Source: Microbacterium sp. Bi121
Lineage (GTDB): Bacteria > Actinomycetota > Actinomycetes > Actinomycetales > Microbacteriaceae
Length of the DNA stretch: 40,594 nt
Assembly (NCBI RefSeq): GCF_918698005.1
Contig: NZ_CAKKLJ010000012.1
Span: 1-40,594 of the forward strand
Direction: 5' to 3'
Shown in pieces: positions 40,528-40,594 of this stretch. The position numbers and the translations under genes are program-made. The notes under the pieces are model-generated. The model was not told the DNA's origin. It made no database searches and saw only the letters and a program-made list of their open reading frames with translations. Positions within the stretch are counted from its first letter, which is position 1; each line of letters begins with the position of its first letter.

Positions 40528-40594
40528 TCAGGGCTCAGGTGTCGGTTCCGCGTCGCCTGTGGCGGGTTCCGGGGGCGAAGGTGAAGGCGAGGGG
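40528..40594 (-). CDS. proline-rich C-terminal end of a gene entering from the right
   Basis: On the minus strand a frame enters from the window end and stops at TGA 40528-40530; its residues are Pro/Ser then Glu/Pro-rich (PSPSPSPPEPA, then EPTPEP). Such tails are common at the C-termini of secreted or membrane-anchored actinobacterial proteins. Only 21 residues are visible, so the assignment rests on composition. Confidence 0.4.
   Translation of the reverse strand, partial: PSPSPSPPEPATGDAEPTPEP

Overview
The window is a chromosomal origin region of a high-GC actinobacterium. Gene order, protein sequences and the frequent GGATGCC/GGCATCC words point to Microbacteriaceae, most likely Microbacterium. 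This assignment comes from recognition, not from a search.

Layout. Positions 1-8100 are an accessory flank: the 3' end of a small membrane protein gene, a YbaK-type gene that looks damaged at its 5' end, a NUDIX hydrolase, a class V aminotransferase, a DUF1801-like protein, a DAHP synthase gene behind an aromatic-rich leader peptide and attenuator-like hairpins, an alpha/beta hydrolase, a SHOCT protein, a divergent two-component pair (kinase 5514-6623, regulator 7190-7840), and the remains of a second hydrolase gene. Positions 8600-22200 hold the origin cluster, mostly on the minus strand: tRNA-Ile and tRNA-Ala, a second two-component operon with a DUF4097 protein, DUF3566, gyrA, gyrB, dciA, recF, dnaN, oriC (20033-20456) and dnaA. 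The plus strand then carries rpmH, rnpA, yidD, yidC, khpB, rsmG, parA and parB, with four parS sites at 24593-25610. From 27500 come a sugar MFS transporter, a small unknown gene, trxA/trxB and a DUF6049 protein on the minus strand, a methyltransferase, an LLM flavin oxidoreductase, a small membrane protein, a monooxygenase/TetR pair with twin operators, cca, a VapBC-like module, and the proline-rich 3' end of a gene that enters from the right edge.

How the parts work together. DnaA, oriC, DnaN, DciA, RecF and gyrase handle initiation and topology. RpmH, RnpA, YidD, YidC, KhpB and RsmG serve ribosome, tRNA and membrane-protein biogenesis. ParA, ParB and parS segregate the origin. The main regulatory observations are an unusually regular leaderless-promoter pattern (a TANNNT box ending 6 or 7 nt before the start codon of ten genes), a composite operator present twice around the first two-component locus, a likely translation-coupled attenuator ahead of DAHP synthase, and perfect twin palindromes between the monooxygenase and its TetR regulator. 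The main genome-decay and repeat observations are the damaged ybaK, a hydrolase remnant, dispersed palindromic elements, and short repeats inside the recF and methyltransferase coding sequences. murJ and gnd, often found in this neighbourhood in relatives, are not at their expected places. I see no prophage, insertion sequence, CRISPR array or biosynthetic cluster.
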